Assembly: GCF_002746455.1 (NCBI RefSeq)
Contig: NZ_NWUW01000008.1
Coordinates: 1 to 64,000 of the forward strand
DNA: 64,000 bases
Direction: 5' to 3'
Source: Bacillus fungorum
GTDB lineage: Bacteria > Bacillota > Bacilli > Bacillales > Bacillaceae_G
The notes under the pieces are model-generated. The model made no database searches. It was not told the origin of the DNA and saw only the letters and a program-made list of their open reading frames with translations. Positions within the stretch are counted from its first letter, which is position 1, and every line of letters starts with the position of its first letter. Below are positions 1-6,957 of the stretch, piece after piece. Both the position numbers and the translations under genes were made by a program.

Positions 1-72
1 CACGCCACAGTCGTTAGCATTGTTGGACAGTCATATCGAATTAAGGATCATTTTACCAAAGAGAATGAGTGA
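1..72 (+). CDS. IS21-family IstB-like ATPase, C-terminal end (partial)
   Basis: Only the last 23 codons and the stop are inside the window. They read HATVVSIVGQSYRIKDH followed by a short charged tail, which resembles the usual IstB end (H-x-x-x-V-x-I-x-G-x-S-Y-R-L/I-K-x-H). IstB is the AAA+ helper ATPase of IS21-type transposition. The gene begins to the left of the window, so whether the element is intact cannot be judged. Downstream, TGTACA-like and TTGACATTTACA motifs (about 77-127) may belong to the element's right end. Confidence 0.6.
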   Translation, partial: HATVVSIVGQSYRIKDHFTKENE

Positions 73-130
73 TTTTGTACATCCTTAAACAAGCGAAAGT
101 GTACATGTTTAGGTTGACATTTACAGCGTA
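66..130 (+). mobile_element. Possible right end of the IS21-family element
   Basis: The 3' end of the IstB-like gene is followed by a short stretch with repeated gtacat motifs (77-82 and 101-106) and a TTGACATTTACA string. IS21 elements commonly carry multiple short terminal repeats. The exact terminus and target duplication cannot be set because the left end is outside the window. Confidence 0.3.
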
Positions 131-396
131 ATTTCAGTATTCATGTGATGAGTAAGTAACTATATTCCTACATTAAAGTTATATTGTCCAAGATTTTTTC
201 ATATCCCGCTCATCTTATATGTATTAGATAATAACATATAGGGAAGGGATGGGTTGTGAGCCAAAACGTGATTGTGGGTGTTGCCAAAATAGTATATGTG
301 AATTTTTACAAATATACTAAAGTTGAAAGTATCGTAATAGCAGGAAACGAAATTATGGTATCTTATTTTCTTTCATTTTCACATTATAAAATGGGT

Positions 397-427
397 ATAA
401 AAACCGACTTGAAAAAGTCGATTTTTA
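397..427 (+). terminator. Rho-independent terminator-like hairpin
   Basis: CGACTT and AAGTCG arms around a GAAA loop, flanked by A-rich and T-rich tracts. It lies within a doubtful short ORF, so the transcript it ends is unknown. Confidence 0.4.
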
Positions 428-737
428 TTTTCTACAATAAGGTGCTTCCAATATTAATTTCTGTTGCATAGATATTATGAAATGAAGAAATTAACAAAAT
501 TAATTTTATTTGTCTTAATAGATTTTTGGAAGTTTTTTTAAAAGTATAGTTATCTATTTTACTATTGAACTTCATCAATATATTATGGTTTTTTTCTGAG
601 ATGATAGTTAAGAATTTAATTTTTAATAGGTAAAAATTCATAAAAACTAATTATATTAAACTATGTGTATTTGACTATTAAACAGAGAATACTATTTTTT
701 TTTCCAAATGATAAAAGTGACTATGATACAAACCCAC

Positions 738-764
738 GCATTAATAGAAAAAGTACATATACAG
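738..764 (+). promoter_or_regulatory. Candidate sigma-K promoter of the first SPOCS-type gene
   Basis: GC at 738-739, then a 16-nt spacer, then CATA at 756-759. This is the geometry of the sigma-K consensus (AC, 16-17 nt, CATAnnnTA), but the -35 is GC and the 3' part of the -10 does not match. The same GC-N16-CATA layout precedes the second cotX copy. Late mother-cell expression would suit a spore-surface protein. Confidence 0.3.
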
Positions 765-813
765 TAAAGAGAGTTAAAAAACTCAATTTTTTTTATAAAG
801 GAGACTATAAAAT

Positions 814-1509
814 ATGAGTGAACAATGCCCCATTAATGTACCATGTCAAGTAGTAGGACAAACTCAAACACCATTAAGTGATGCAGCTGCAACGCCAATT
901 ACTACTCCGGGAACACCGATTGTAAAAGTACCAGTTGTATTAGCAGAAAGAACGATTCAAATTGTTGTAGAATCTGATATTTCATTAGATCCTCCAGCAG
1001 TTGAAATTAAACGTATCTTAAAAAATGCATTTTTAACACAATGTAAGTTAGTTCCTGTAGCATTTACTCCAGTACCAGGTACAAATTACCGCCGAGTTAC
1101 AAGAGCAAAATTATTTGTACAAGGATATATTCGTAAAAATATTGAATATGCAAATGACGAGTGTAATGGAGTGCTATATGACCGAGTTGCTAATGTTCCA
1201 TTTTCTGGTTTTGCTGATTTGACAGCTGCTGATTTTCTATCACAAGCTATAGTAGCTGCTTCCTCAGATACTACTTCTCACTTTATTAATCCTAAAAATG
1301 GTGATCTACCACGTTTAGACAAATACTTCTTCGAAAATACAGTTTTTTATAATGAACAACCGTATTGCGAATTAGTCAGCGCTCAATTTTTTGAATTAGA
1401 CTTTTCACCTTGTCCAACAGACCTAAACGAACCATTTGAGACTCTTCGTGAAAAAATTGTACTAGATCTTACTTTGAAAGTTTTACAAGTACAACAAGTA
1501 CAAGTATAA
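814..1509 (+). CDS. SPOCS-domain (DUF3794/CsxC-like) spore-surface protein
   Basis: A 231-residue protein without signal peptide or membrane segment. Residues 1-45 are low complexity, rich in Pro/Thr/Ala. From about residue 45 the pattern VLAERTIQIVVE... RVTRAKLFVQGYIRKNIEYA... KIVLDLTLKVLQVQQV matches SPOCS/DUF3794-like domains of spore coat and exosporium proteins, including CsxC-type proteins. AAGGAGA precedes the ATG and a terminator follows. The gene just downstream encodes a longer protein with the same kind of C-terminal ending, so the two look paralogous. A structural role on the spore surface is inferred from family and neighbours. Confidence 0.65.
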   Translation: MSEQCPINVPCQVVGQTQTPLSDAAATPITTPGTPIVKVPVVLAERTIQIVVESDISLDPPAVEIKRILKNAFLTQCKLVPVAFTPVPGTNYRRVTRAKLFVQGYIRKNIEYANDECNGVLYDRVANVPFSGFADLTAADFLSQAIVAASSDTTSHFINPKNGDLPRLDKYFFENTVFYNEQPYCELVSAQFFELDFSPCPTDLNEPFETLREKIVLDLTLKVLQVQQVQV

Positions 1510-1518
1510 AACTAAAAA

Positions 1519-1557
1519 AGCATTGTCTTTGATAAAAAGACAATGTCTTTTTTATTA
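1519..1557 (+). terminator. Terminator of the first SPOCS-type gene
   Basis: Perfect 10-bp arms CATTGTCTTT / AAAGACAATG followed by a run of T. Confidence 0.85.
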
Positions 1558-1635
1558 TTATAAAACATATATAATGATGAAATGGTCACGTACAAAAAGC
1601 ATGTTTGTTGAATTTCATCAGATGGGGAGATGGTG

Positions 1636-2709
1636 ATGAAAAATCCATGGGTTGGTAAGGAAATATGGAACAAAGTTTATAAAGGGAAAAAGCTGAATGT
1701 TCAAAATGATTCACGCGAAATAAGAGAAAAGGAGAAAAGTGAAGAAACAGAGTCGAAAAAAGAAGATAAAGCAATTAAATTAGAGAAAAAGAGTAAAGAA
1801 ACAGAGTCAAACAAAGAAGATAAAGCAATTAAATTAGAGAAAAAGAGTAAAGAAACAGAGTCAAACAAAGAAGATAAAGCAATTAAATTAGAGAAAAAGA
1901 GTAAAGGAACAGAGTCGAAAAAAGAAGATACGGCAATTAAATCAGGAAAAGAACGTAAAGAAACAGAGTTAAAGAAAAAACGTGTAGATTCAAAATCAAA
2001 AATAGAGACTTCAGTACGTTTAATAGAAGTGAAAACTCCATTTTCTATTATTTCGGATGTAACTAGTTTTATAAAATTCCCTAACATGAACGTGAAAAAT
2101 CAAGAAGCATTTGTATTTCGTAATGAAAAAGATGCAAGAGGGCGTGAGCTGGATTCTAAGTTATTAACTACAATGGAACATTATCATGGAGAAATTGATT
2201 GTAATTTAGTTTCTTCAAACCTTCATGAAAAGAGAGTACTTTTAGAACTTTCTAATCAAAAAGTAAAAGGGAATATCCAAGAGAGTTCGGTAGGCTCATC
2301 TTCATGGGTTCCTATCCACGGTATCATATTAGAGACGGAAGTTGAAGCAGATGTAAATAATTATATAACTGCGAAATTACCAATAGAAATAGGGAGGTAT
2401 AAAGGTGAAATTAGTTTAATAGAAAAGATTGTTTTTAAAGAAACAGTTATAGAAATAAAAGAAGTATCACAGGAAATTATTGTAACAAACAAAGAATTCT
2501 TATTGCCAAAAATAATAAAGAAAGAAAAAAATCCATCTATAATCGAAAAAGGAAGCTTACGTGTAGAAGGCTATATATTTCAGTGTATTGAATTTACATC
2601 AGACCAAAGTGAACATCATGATAAGATCTACCAGTTAATGCAAAATATTATATTGGAACTGAACGTCCAATTATTACAAGAACAGGAAGTTCGTGTGCGA
2701 ATTACATAA
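1636..2709 (+). CDS. Lys/Glu-rich repeat protein with a C-terminal SPOCS-like domain
   Basis: Encodes about 357 residues. GGGGAG at 1624-1629 touches an ATG at 1630 but is well spaced from the ATG at 1636, so 1636 is chosen. The N-terminus starts MKNPWVGKEIWNKVYK. Next comes a charged, probably coiled or disordered stalk of four 18-residue repeats (ETESxKEDKAIKLEKKSK). The C-terminal half (roughly residues 170-357) alternates beta strands and ends LNVQLLQEQEVRV, like the LTLKVLQVQQVQV end of the neighbour at 814. I infer a spore-surface protein in which the repeats act as a spacer. No close functional assignment is recognised. Confidence 0.55.
   Translation: MKNPWVGKEIWNKVYKGKKLNVQNDSREIREKEKSEETESKKEDKAIKLEKKSKETESNKEDKAIKLEKKSKETESNKEDKAIKLEKKSKGTESKKEDTAIKSGKERKETELKKKRVDSKSKIETSVRLIEVKTPFSIISDVTSFIKFPNMNVKNQEAFVFRNEKDARGRELDSKLLTTMEHYHGEIDCNLVSSNLHEKRVLLELSNQKVKGNIQESSVGSSSWVPIHGIILETEVEADVNNYITAKLPIEIGRYKGEISLIEKIVFKETVIEIKEVSQEIIVTNKEFLLPKIIKKEKNPSIIEKGSLRVEGYIFQCIEFTSDQSEHHDKIYQLMQNIILELNVQLLQEQEVRVRIT
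1744..1959 (+). repeat. 54-nt in-frame tandem repeat (3 near-identical + 1 degenerate copy)
   Basis: Four consecutive 54-nt units encode 18-residue Lys/Glu-rich repeats. Units 2 and 3 encode identical peptides, unit 1 differs at one residue and unit 4 is degenerate. Near identity at DNA level suggests recent copy-number change, so the number may differ between strains. Confidence 0.9.
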
Positions 2710-2927
2710 ATGATGATATCTCTATCAATCAGTTAGGATTTTTTGGAAATTCGTGATAGAGAAACACAAAAAGTGCTAGCAAGTCTGCAAACAAGCTAGC
2801 TAACATGTATTGGAAGTGAAATATTGCCGATGAAGTGATTAACTATACGTTAATTAACTAGGTAAAACGTGATAAATCTTTTTTACATGTGGGGAAATAC
2901 AAGGTGTTAAATCCTAATTTAGAAAAC

Positions 2928-3360
2928 TCACAACTTAAATAGTAAAACATGTTTATCATAAGTATCCAAACACCAGTTATATTTTTTTAGAATAATTGGA
3001 TGAATAACTTCTTTGGTAGCATCAACTTCAGTAAAGCCATATTTCTTATAAAAGTTTTCTAATTCCTCAAAAGGAAGACGATATACATTTGGTACTTGTA
3101 ATTTCTTCGCAGTTGCTACTAAAAATGAAACGAGTTCCCCGGCTAATTGTATTCCTCTATATTGAGGGAGAATATAAATTCCACCCATTTCTAAAGTATC
3201 TTTATCTATTTGGATTAATATTCCAAAATCTGCATACTCATTGTTATATGTAATGATTGCAATTTTAGCTCTTTTTAAATCACTTCGTACAAATCCTATT
3301 GAGTCATATTGATTATTAATTCCATTCTAAATCATTAGATGTAGCCATTTGAATCCTCAT
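2928..3360 (-). pseudogene. GNAT-family N-acetyltransferase, disrupted by a 1-nt frameshift
   Basis: Read on the minus strand, an ATG at 3360 with AAGGAG upstream opens MRIQMATSNDLEW. The frame then hits TAA TAA. Removing one A near 3319-3322 restores INNQYDSIGFVRSDLKRAK and a continuous frame of about 144 residues to the stop at 2928. The 3' part has the GNAT acetyl-CoA loop (LPQYRGIQLAGELV) and the usual LENFYKKYGF motif near the C-terminus. It is either a recent pseudogene or a sequencing/assembly error. The substrate is unknown. Confidence 0.7.
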
Positions 3361-3430
3361 ATACATTCTCCTTCGGAATACTAGCATTATCTTCATTTAT
3401 ATTGTATGAAATATATTCTAGAGTAGTCAC

Positions 3431-3470
3431 AAAGAAAGTTGTCTTCTTATTAGAAGGCAGCTTTCTTTTA
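3431..3470 (+). terminator. Hairpin upstream of the first cotX (orphan duplicate)
   Basis: The arms AAAGAAAGTTGTCTTCT and AGAAGGCAGCTTTCTTT pair with two G-U wobbles, followed by T-rich sequence. It has no plus-strand gene directly upstream, yet it closely resembles the terminator at 4235-4265 behind the first cotX. This suggests it was carried along in a segmental duplication. Confidence 0.6.
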
Positions 3471-3507
3471 TTAGAAAAAGAAGTAGAAGATTAAGTTACT
3501 TGTCCAA

Positions 3508-3534
3508 ACAAATTTTTAAAAAATACATAAAATG
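3508..3534 (+). promoter_or_regulatory. Candidate sigma-K promoter of cotX copy 1
   Basis: AC (3508-3509), 16 nt, CATAAAATG (3526-3534) fits the sigma-K pattern AC-N16/17-CATAnnnTA except for the final base. The surrounding sequence is repeated almost word for word before the second cotX unit. Confidence 0.5.
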
Positions 3535-3592
3535 CTAGTAGTTAGTCAATATTTTCATATTGCTAATTTTTTAGACTAAAAGGGGTGATTTT

Positions 3593-4057
3593 ATGTGTGA
3601 ATGTGAAGTTTGTAGAAGAAAGAAAAACCGGGATCCATTAAATCGGGATTCAGAATCATTAAATTCTTATTCATTTAGTAAAAATGCAAATTTTTTAGAA
3701 GAAGCTATACAAACAGATGAAATTGATCAAGTTTCTGTGGAATATATTGAAATAGTTGATTCAGCAGATGTACAAGTTACTACTACAGATACAAAAGCTG
3801 CGCTATCTATCCAAGCAGCATTACAAGCAGCTATTGTGGTTGTAGTAAGTATTTCTATAGCAGATAGTGAAAAGGTAGATAAAATAACACAAGAATTATT
3901 TCAAAAATCATCTATTAAACAAATTAATAGACAAAAAACATTTATTAAAAATTCCAGAAACGTAACGGTAACAACTACTGATACAGATATTGCAGTGAAT
4001 ATTCAAATTCTCCTTCAAATTTTATTAGCTTTACTAGTTAAACTAAATATTTTATAA
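3593..4057 (+). CDS. cotX: Spore coat protein X family (CotX), copy 1
   Basis: A 154-residue protein. It has a short Cys/Arg-rich, polar N-terminus (MCECEVCRRKK) and then the Spore Coat Protein X/V domain: DSADVQVTTTDTKAALS... about 60 residues later repeated as NVTVTTTDTDIAVNIQ, ending in a Leu-rich tail. In B. subtilis, CotX is a cross-linked insoluble coat/crust component. AGGGGTGA precedes the ATG. It is highly similar to the protein at 4612-5064, with N-termini diverged. Assembly in the outer coat or exosporium late in sporulation is inferred from the family and the sigma-K-like promoter. Confidence 0.85.
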   Translation: MCECEVCRRKKNRDPLNRDSESLNSYSFSKNANFLEEAIQTDEIDQVSVEYIEIVDSADVQVTTTDTKAALSIQAALQAAIVVVVSISIADSEKVDKITQELFQKSSIKQINRQKTFIKNSRNVTVTTTDTDIAVNIQILLQILLALLVKLNIL

Positions 4058-4234
4058 AGTGTCTAACTTGTTTATATTTAGCTATAAGAGTTCACTCTAA
4101 GTAAATATTGTTTGTAGTAATAAGTGGTATAAGCTTGGACTTTATATTATGACTAAATTAATATTCAAGATTGATGGGAAAGTAAGGGTGGAAAACTACA
4201 AAATAAAAAAGGTGAAATATACCATTTAACAAGG

Positions 4235-4268
4235 AAAGCTGTCTTCATATTAGAAGCCAGCTTTTTGA
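4235..4268 (+). terminator. Terminator after cotX copy 1
   Basis: AAAGCTGTCTTC / GAAGCCAGCTTT hairpin followed by TTT. It is a near duplicate of the hairpin at 3431. Confidence 0.65.
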
Positions 4269-4317
4269 TTTTATTAGTAAAAAGAAATGAAAATAGAAGA
4301 TTAAGTTACTTGTCCAA

Positions 4318-4344
4318 GCAATTTTTATTAAAGTACATATAATG
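4318..4344 (+). promoter_or_regulatory. Candidate sigma-K promoter of the cotW-like/cotX2 operon
   Basis: GC (4318-4319), 16 nt, CATATAATG (4336-4344). It is collinear with the promoter at 3508-3534 within a duplicated leader that shares an AGAAGATTAAGTTACTTGTC string. Confidence 0.45.
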
Positions 4345-4396
4345 CTGGTAGTTATTTGAAAATTTTATAGAAAATTGATTGGAGTGAATATTGTAA

Positions 4397-4597
4397 ATGG
4401 ATGATTTAAACAAATTTTCTTCCTTTAAGTTTGATAAAGATCAAAAGAATATAATCATAGACCTTTTACTCTCAGATATTTTTAATAGGCACGGCATAAA
4501 TGAAGAAAAATTAAAAAATTTATCGCCAGAAAAAAAGCAAAAAATTAAAAGTATTGTTTCTGAAATACAATCACAGGTTAATAATTATTTAGATTGA
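4397..4597 (+). CDS. Small CotW/CotV-like spore coat companion protein
   Basis: A 66-residue charged, helical protein with no signal or membrane segment. It contains DLLLSDIFNRHGI and an EKLKNLSPEKKQKIKSIV stretch. Its place immediately upstream of a cotX gene (14-nt gap, shared leader) resembles the small genes in the B. subtilis cotVWXYZ cluster. Assignment as a CotW- or CotV-like protein rests on size and context, not a clear domain match. No equivalent ORF precedes cotX copy 1. Confidence 0.5.
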   Translation: MDDLNKFSSFKFDKDQKNIIIDLLLSDIFNRHGINEEKLKNLSPEKKQKIKSIVSEIQSQVNNYLD

Positions 4598-4611
4598 AAG
4601 GGGGTGAACTC

Positions 4612-5064
4612 ATGGGAAAAGCATGCCGTTCAGATGAAAATAAAAAGTGGAGTGCATTAGATTCTTCAAATCCTCATCCTTCTTTTAAAAATGCTAATGT
4701 TTCAGAAGTAGCTGCACAAGAAAGTAAAACTTACCAAATTTCTGAAGAATCTATTACAATTGTTGATTCAGCAGATGTAGAAGTTACTACTACAGATACA
4801 AAAGCTGCGTTATCTATTCAAGCAGCATTACAAGCAGCTATCGTGGTTATAATAAGTATTTCTATAGCAGATAGTGAAAAAGCTGACCGTGTAGCTCAAG
4901 AATTGTTTCAAAAATCATCTGTTAAACAAGTTAATAAACAAGAAACTGTTATTAGAAATTCTAGAAATGTTACAGTTACGACTACGGATACAGACATAGC
5001 AGTAAATGTTCAAATTCTTCTCCAAATTTTATTAGCTTTACTAGTAAAATTAAATATTTTATAA
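4612..5064 (+). CDS. cotX: Spore coat protein X family (CotX), copy 2
   Basis: A 150-residue protein starting MGKACRSDENKK. An AAGGGGGTGA ribosome binding site at 4597-4606 selects the ATG at 4612 over a TTG at 4594. The C-terminal ~110 residues carry the same duplicated TTTDT motifs as copy 1 (VEVTTTDTKAALS and VTVTTTDTDIAVN) and an identical LLALLVKLNIL ending, while the N-terminal ~45 residues differ. The two copies probably arose by tandem duplication and now differ in their exposed N-termini. A role as outer coat or exosporium structural protein is expected from the family. Confidence 0.85.
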   Translation: MGKACRSDENKKWSALDSSNPHPSFKNANVSEVAAQESKTYQISEESITIVDSADVEVTTTDTKAALSIQAALQAAIVVIISISIADSEKADRVAQELFQKSSVKQVNKQETVIRNSRNVTVTTTDTDIAVNVQILLQILLALLVKLNIL

Positions 5065-5486
5065 AATGTTTAACCTGTTTTTTAATATAGTGATTCTTAC
5101 AGGTGAATATTCACTGTTTTAATTATAGTACAGGCTATAAATATTAATCATAACTGGACTAATATTTAACATCGCCAAAATAATAATGTCGACAAGCAAT
5201 GTGCTGGAAAATAAAGTTTGGTTATTTTTAAAAAATTTAAAAGCCGTTTCCTTTATTGGATTTGGCTTTTAAATTTTAAACAGTATAAATTCGAAAAAGA
5301 TTATAATAAAATAACAATAAAAAAGTGGTTAAAATAGAATGATTTTTATTAACAGTTCAAGTTTTGAAGAATAGTGCATACAATATAAAGTGTTTTCCTT
5401 TCTTCATTTAAGTTTTGCGTATATAATTTAAAAGTACTATTTTTATTTTATATTTTTTATATTTATAACAGAATAGAGGTTTAAAA
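5065..5486. other. Intergenic region between cotX2 and degV
   Basis: AT-rich, no ORF with support. It holds the strong terminator at 5232-5277 and, beyond it, presumably the degV promoter, for which no clear consensus stands out. Confidence 0.6.
5232..5279. terminator. Strong hairpin after cotX copy 2
   Basis: Perfect 14-bp inverted repeat AAAATTTAAAAGCC / GGCTTTTAAATTTT with an 18-nt loop; A/T tracts on both flanks make it potentially bidirectional. Confidence 0.8.
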
Positions 5487-6347
5487 ATGGGTGTTAAAAT
5501 CATAACGGATAGTGCGGCGGATTTACCGGTAGAATTGCTGCAAGCATATGATATTGATTTAATTCCACTCCGTGTATATGATGAAGCAGAAACAGAATAT
5601 TTAGATGGAGTAACATTAGAGTCAGTTACATTATTGCAAAAAATGAGAGAAGGCGCAGTTTATAGAACGTCATTACCTTCACTTGAAACTTTTCAAGAAA
5701 AATTTGTTTCTTATGCAAAAGAAGGTAATCCTTGTATATATTTAGCTTTTTCATCTGAACTGTCTGGTACATATCAATCGTCAGTTGTTATTAAAGAGGA
5801 AGTAAAAGAAACATATGCTGATTTAGATTTAGAAATTATCGATACAAAATGTGCTTCGCTTGGCCAAGGGCTTGTCGTATTAGAAGCTGCTAAAATGGCG
5901 AAAGACGGCGCATCAAAAGAAGATATTTTAAAACGTGTTGATTTTCTAATGAACCATATGGAACATATCTTTACTGTAGCTGACTTACAGTATCTAGTTA
6001 GAGGCGGGCGCTTAAGTAAAGTAGCAGGTTTTATCGGTGGTTTATTAAACATTAAGCCGATTTTGAACGTGGAAGAAGGAAAACTTGTACCACTTGAAAA
6101 AGTACGAGGGAAAAAGAAAGTACTTGGCCGAATTGTAGATATTATGGAAGAACGCGGAAAAGAGCTTAAAGGTCAAACAATCGGTATGACTCACGGTGAC
6201 GACTTAGAAACAGCTGAAGCATTAAAAGCATTAATTACGGAAAGATTTGGCTGCGAAGTATTTATTGTAAATACAATTGGTGCAGCAATCGGAGCACATA
6301 CAGGACCTGGCGTTATAACGTTATTTTTCTTAAATGAAGTAGAGTAA
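5487..6347 (+). CDS. DegV family protein (fatty-acid binding)
   Basis: 286 residues, full length for the family. It opens with VKIITDSAADLPVELL, the conserved DegV N-terminus, followed by TSLPS and ELSGTYQS motifs in the N-terminal half. GGRLSKVAGFIGGLLNIKPIL lies mid-protein and a GAHTGPGV-type motif is at the C-terminus. DegV/FakB proteins bind a fatty acid in the cleft between two domains, and FakB members present it to the kinase FakA for phospholipid synthesis. No fakA is adjacent, so which FakB class it belongs to is open. It is a single-gene unit ending at a terminator. Confidence 0.9.
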   Translation: MGVKIITDSAADLPVELLQAYDIDLIPLRVYDEAETEYLDGVTLESVTLLQKMREGAVYRTSLPSLETFQEKFVSYAKEGNPCIYLAFSSELSGTYQSSVVIKEEVKETYADLDLEIIDTKCASLGQGLVVLEAAKMAKDGASKEDILKRVDFLMNHMEHIFTVADLQYLVRGGRLSKVAGFIGGLLNIKPILNVEEGKLVPLEKVRGKKKVLGRIVDIMEERGKELKGQTIGMTHGDDLETAEALKALITERFGCEVFIVNTIGAAIGAHTGPGVITLFFLNEVE

Positions 6348-6377
6348 AGGATTGATCATTTGATCAATCCTTTTTTA
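6348..6377. terminator. Bidirectional terminator between degV and the Lrp-type gene
   Basis: AGGATTGATCA / TGATCAATCCT hairpin with T-run on the plus strand; it lies between convergent genes. Confidence 0.85.
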
Positions 6378-6380
6378 ATA

Positions 6381-6815
6381 TTATTCTATAATTACTGATC
6401 GATATGGTATTGGTGAAGATAAAATCATAGAAGTTTTGACTGTACCAAATTGTATAACGATATCAATTAATTCCTCTAATTCCTTCATAGAGTGAACTGC
6501 TACTTTTAAGTAATAGCTACTTTCACCTGTTACTCGGTGACATTCGAGTATTCTATGTTCTTCGTATATTTTCTCCTCAAATTTTTTGCATGGAATTTTT
6601 AAATTTTCGATTCTTAAAAATGCTTGAAGTGATTTTCCAATGACATCTAGTGATATCCGAGCTGTATACTTTTCAATTATCCCTGCATCTTGTAACCTTT
6701 TTAGTCTTTCTGTGACACTAGGACGGCTGAGGTGTAGATGCTCAGTCATTTCTGTAATTGTCATTCTGGCATCCTCTTGTAATAATAGGGTTATTTTCTT
6801 ATCGATTTCATCCAT
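6381..6815 (-). CDS. Lrp/AsnC family transcriptional regulator
   Basis: 144 residues. The N-terminus has the Lrp winged-helix signature (MDEIDKKITLLLQEDARMTITEMTEHLHLSRPSVTERLKRLQDAGII, read in pieces), followed by a RAM/AsnC ligand-binding domain with the V.G.sSYYLKV pattern. Divergently transcribed from an APC-type amino-acid transporter 142 nt away. This is the classic arrangement of an Lrp-type regulator with the exporter or permease it controls. A small palindrome AATCTA-ATGC-TAGATT at 6873-6888 in the shared region could be its operator. Confidence 0.9.
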   Translation of the reverse strand: MDEIDKKITLLLQEDARMTITEMTEHLHLSRPSVTERLKRLQDAGIIEKYTARISLDVIGKSLQAFLRIENLKIPCKKFEEKIYEEHRILECHRVTGESSYYLKVAVHSMKELEELIDIVIQFGTVKTSMILSSPIPYRSVIIE

Positions 6816-6872
6816 GAATTATGCTCCTTTACAAATGTGAAAGTAAAATTCTGAAATAAATACATAATATAA

Positions 6873-6888
6873 AATCTAATGCTAGATT
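6873..6888. promoter_or_regulatory. Palindrome in the Lrp/permease divergent region
   Basis: AATCTA-N4-TAGATT is a perfect 6-bp dyad midway between the two start codons. Operator function for the Lrp-type regulator is inference. Confidence 0.3.
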
Positions 6889-6957
6889 ACATGCACTTTT
6901 GAATGTTGAATAGACTGATAACTTTCTATAATTAAAATATAAATGGAGGTGCATGTA

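Larger units (their letters stand above)
131..813. other. Gene-poor, AT-rich interval with one doubtful small ORF
   Basis: A 71-codon frame (256-471, GTG start after GGGAAGGGA) is the only candidate here. It has no recognisable domain, and an intrinsic-terminator-like hairpin lies inside it (397-427), so I do not call it a gene. The rest is AT-rich spacer leading to the promoter of the SPOCS-type gene at 814. Confidence 0.5.

Noticed and set aside
256..471. 71-codon ORF with GTG start and GGGAAGGGA upstream
   Set aside because: A terminator-like hairpin lies inside it, no domain is visible, and composition is that of spacer DNA.
1701..2087. 128-codon minus-strand ORF over the Lys/Glu repeats
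   Set aside because: Antisense shadow of the repeat region; its Phe/Ser-rich repeats just mirror the GAA/AAA codons of the real gene.
2826..2942. Protein-like frame ADEVINYTLIN, stop, VKRDKSFLHVGKYKVLNPNLENSQLK
   Set aside because: Possible relic of a gene, but there is no start, an internal stop, and it overlaps the GNAT gene; too short to name.
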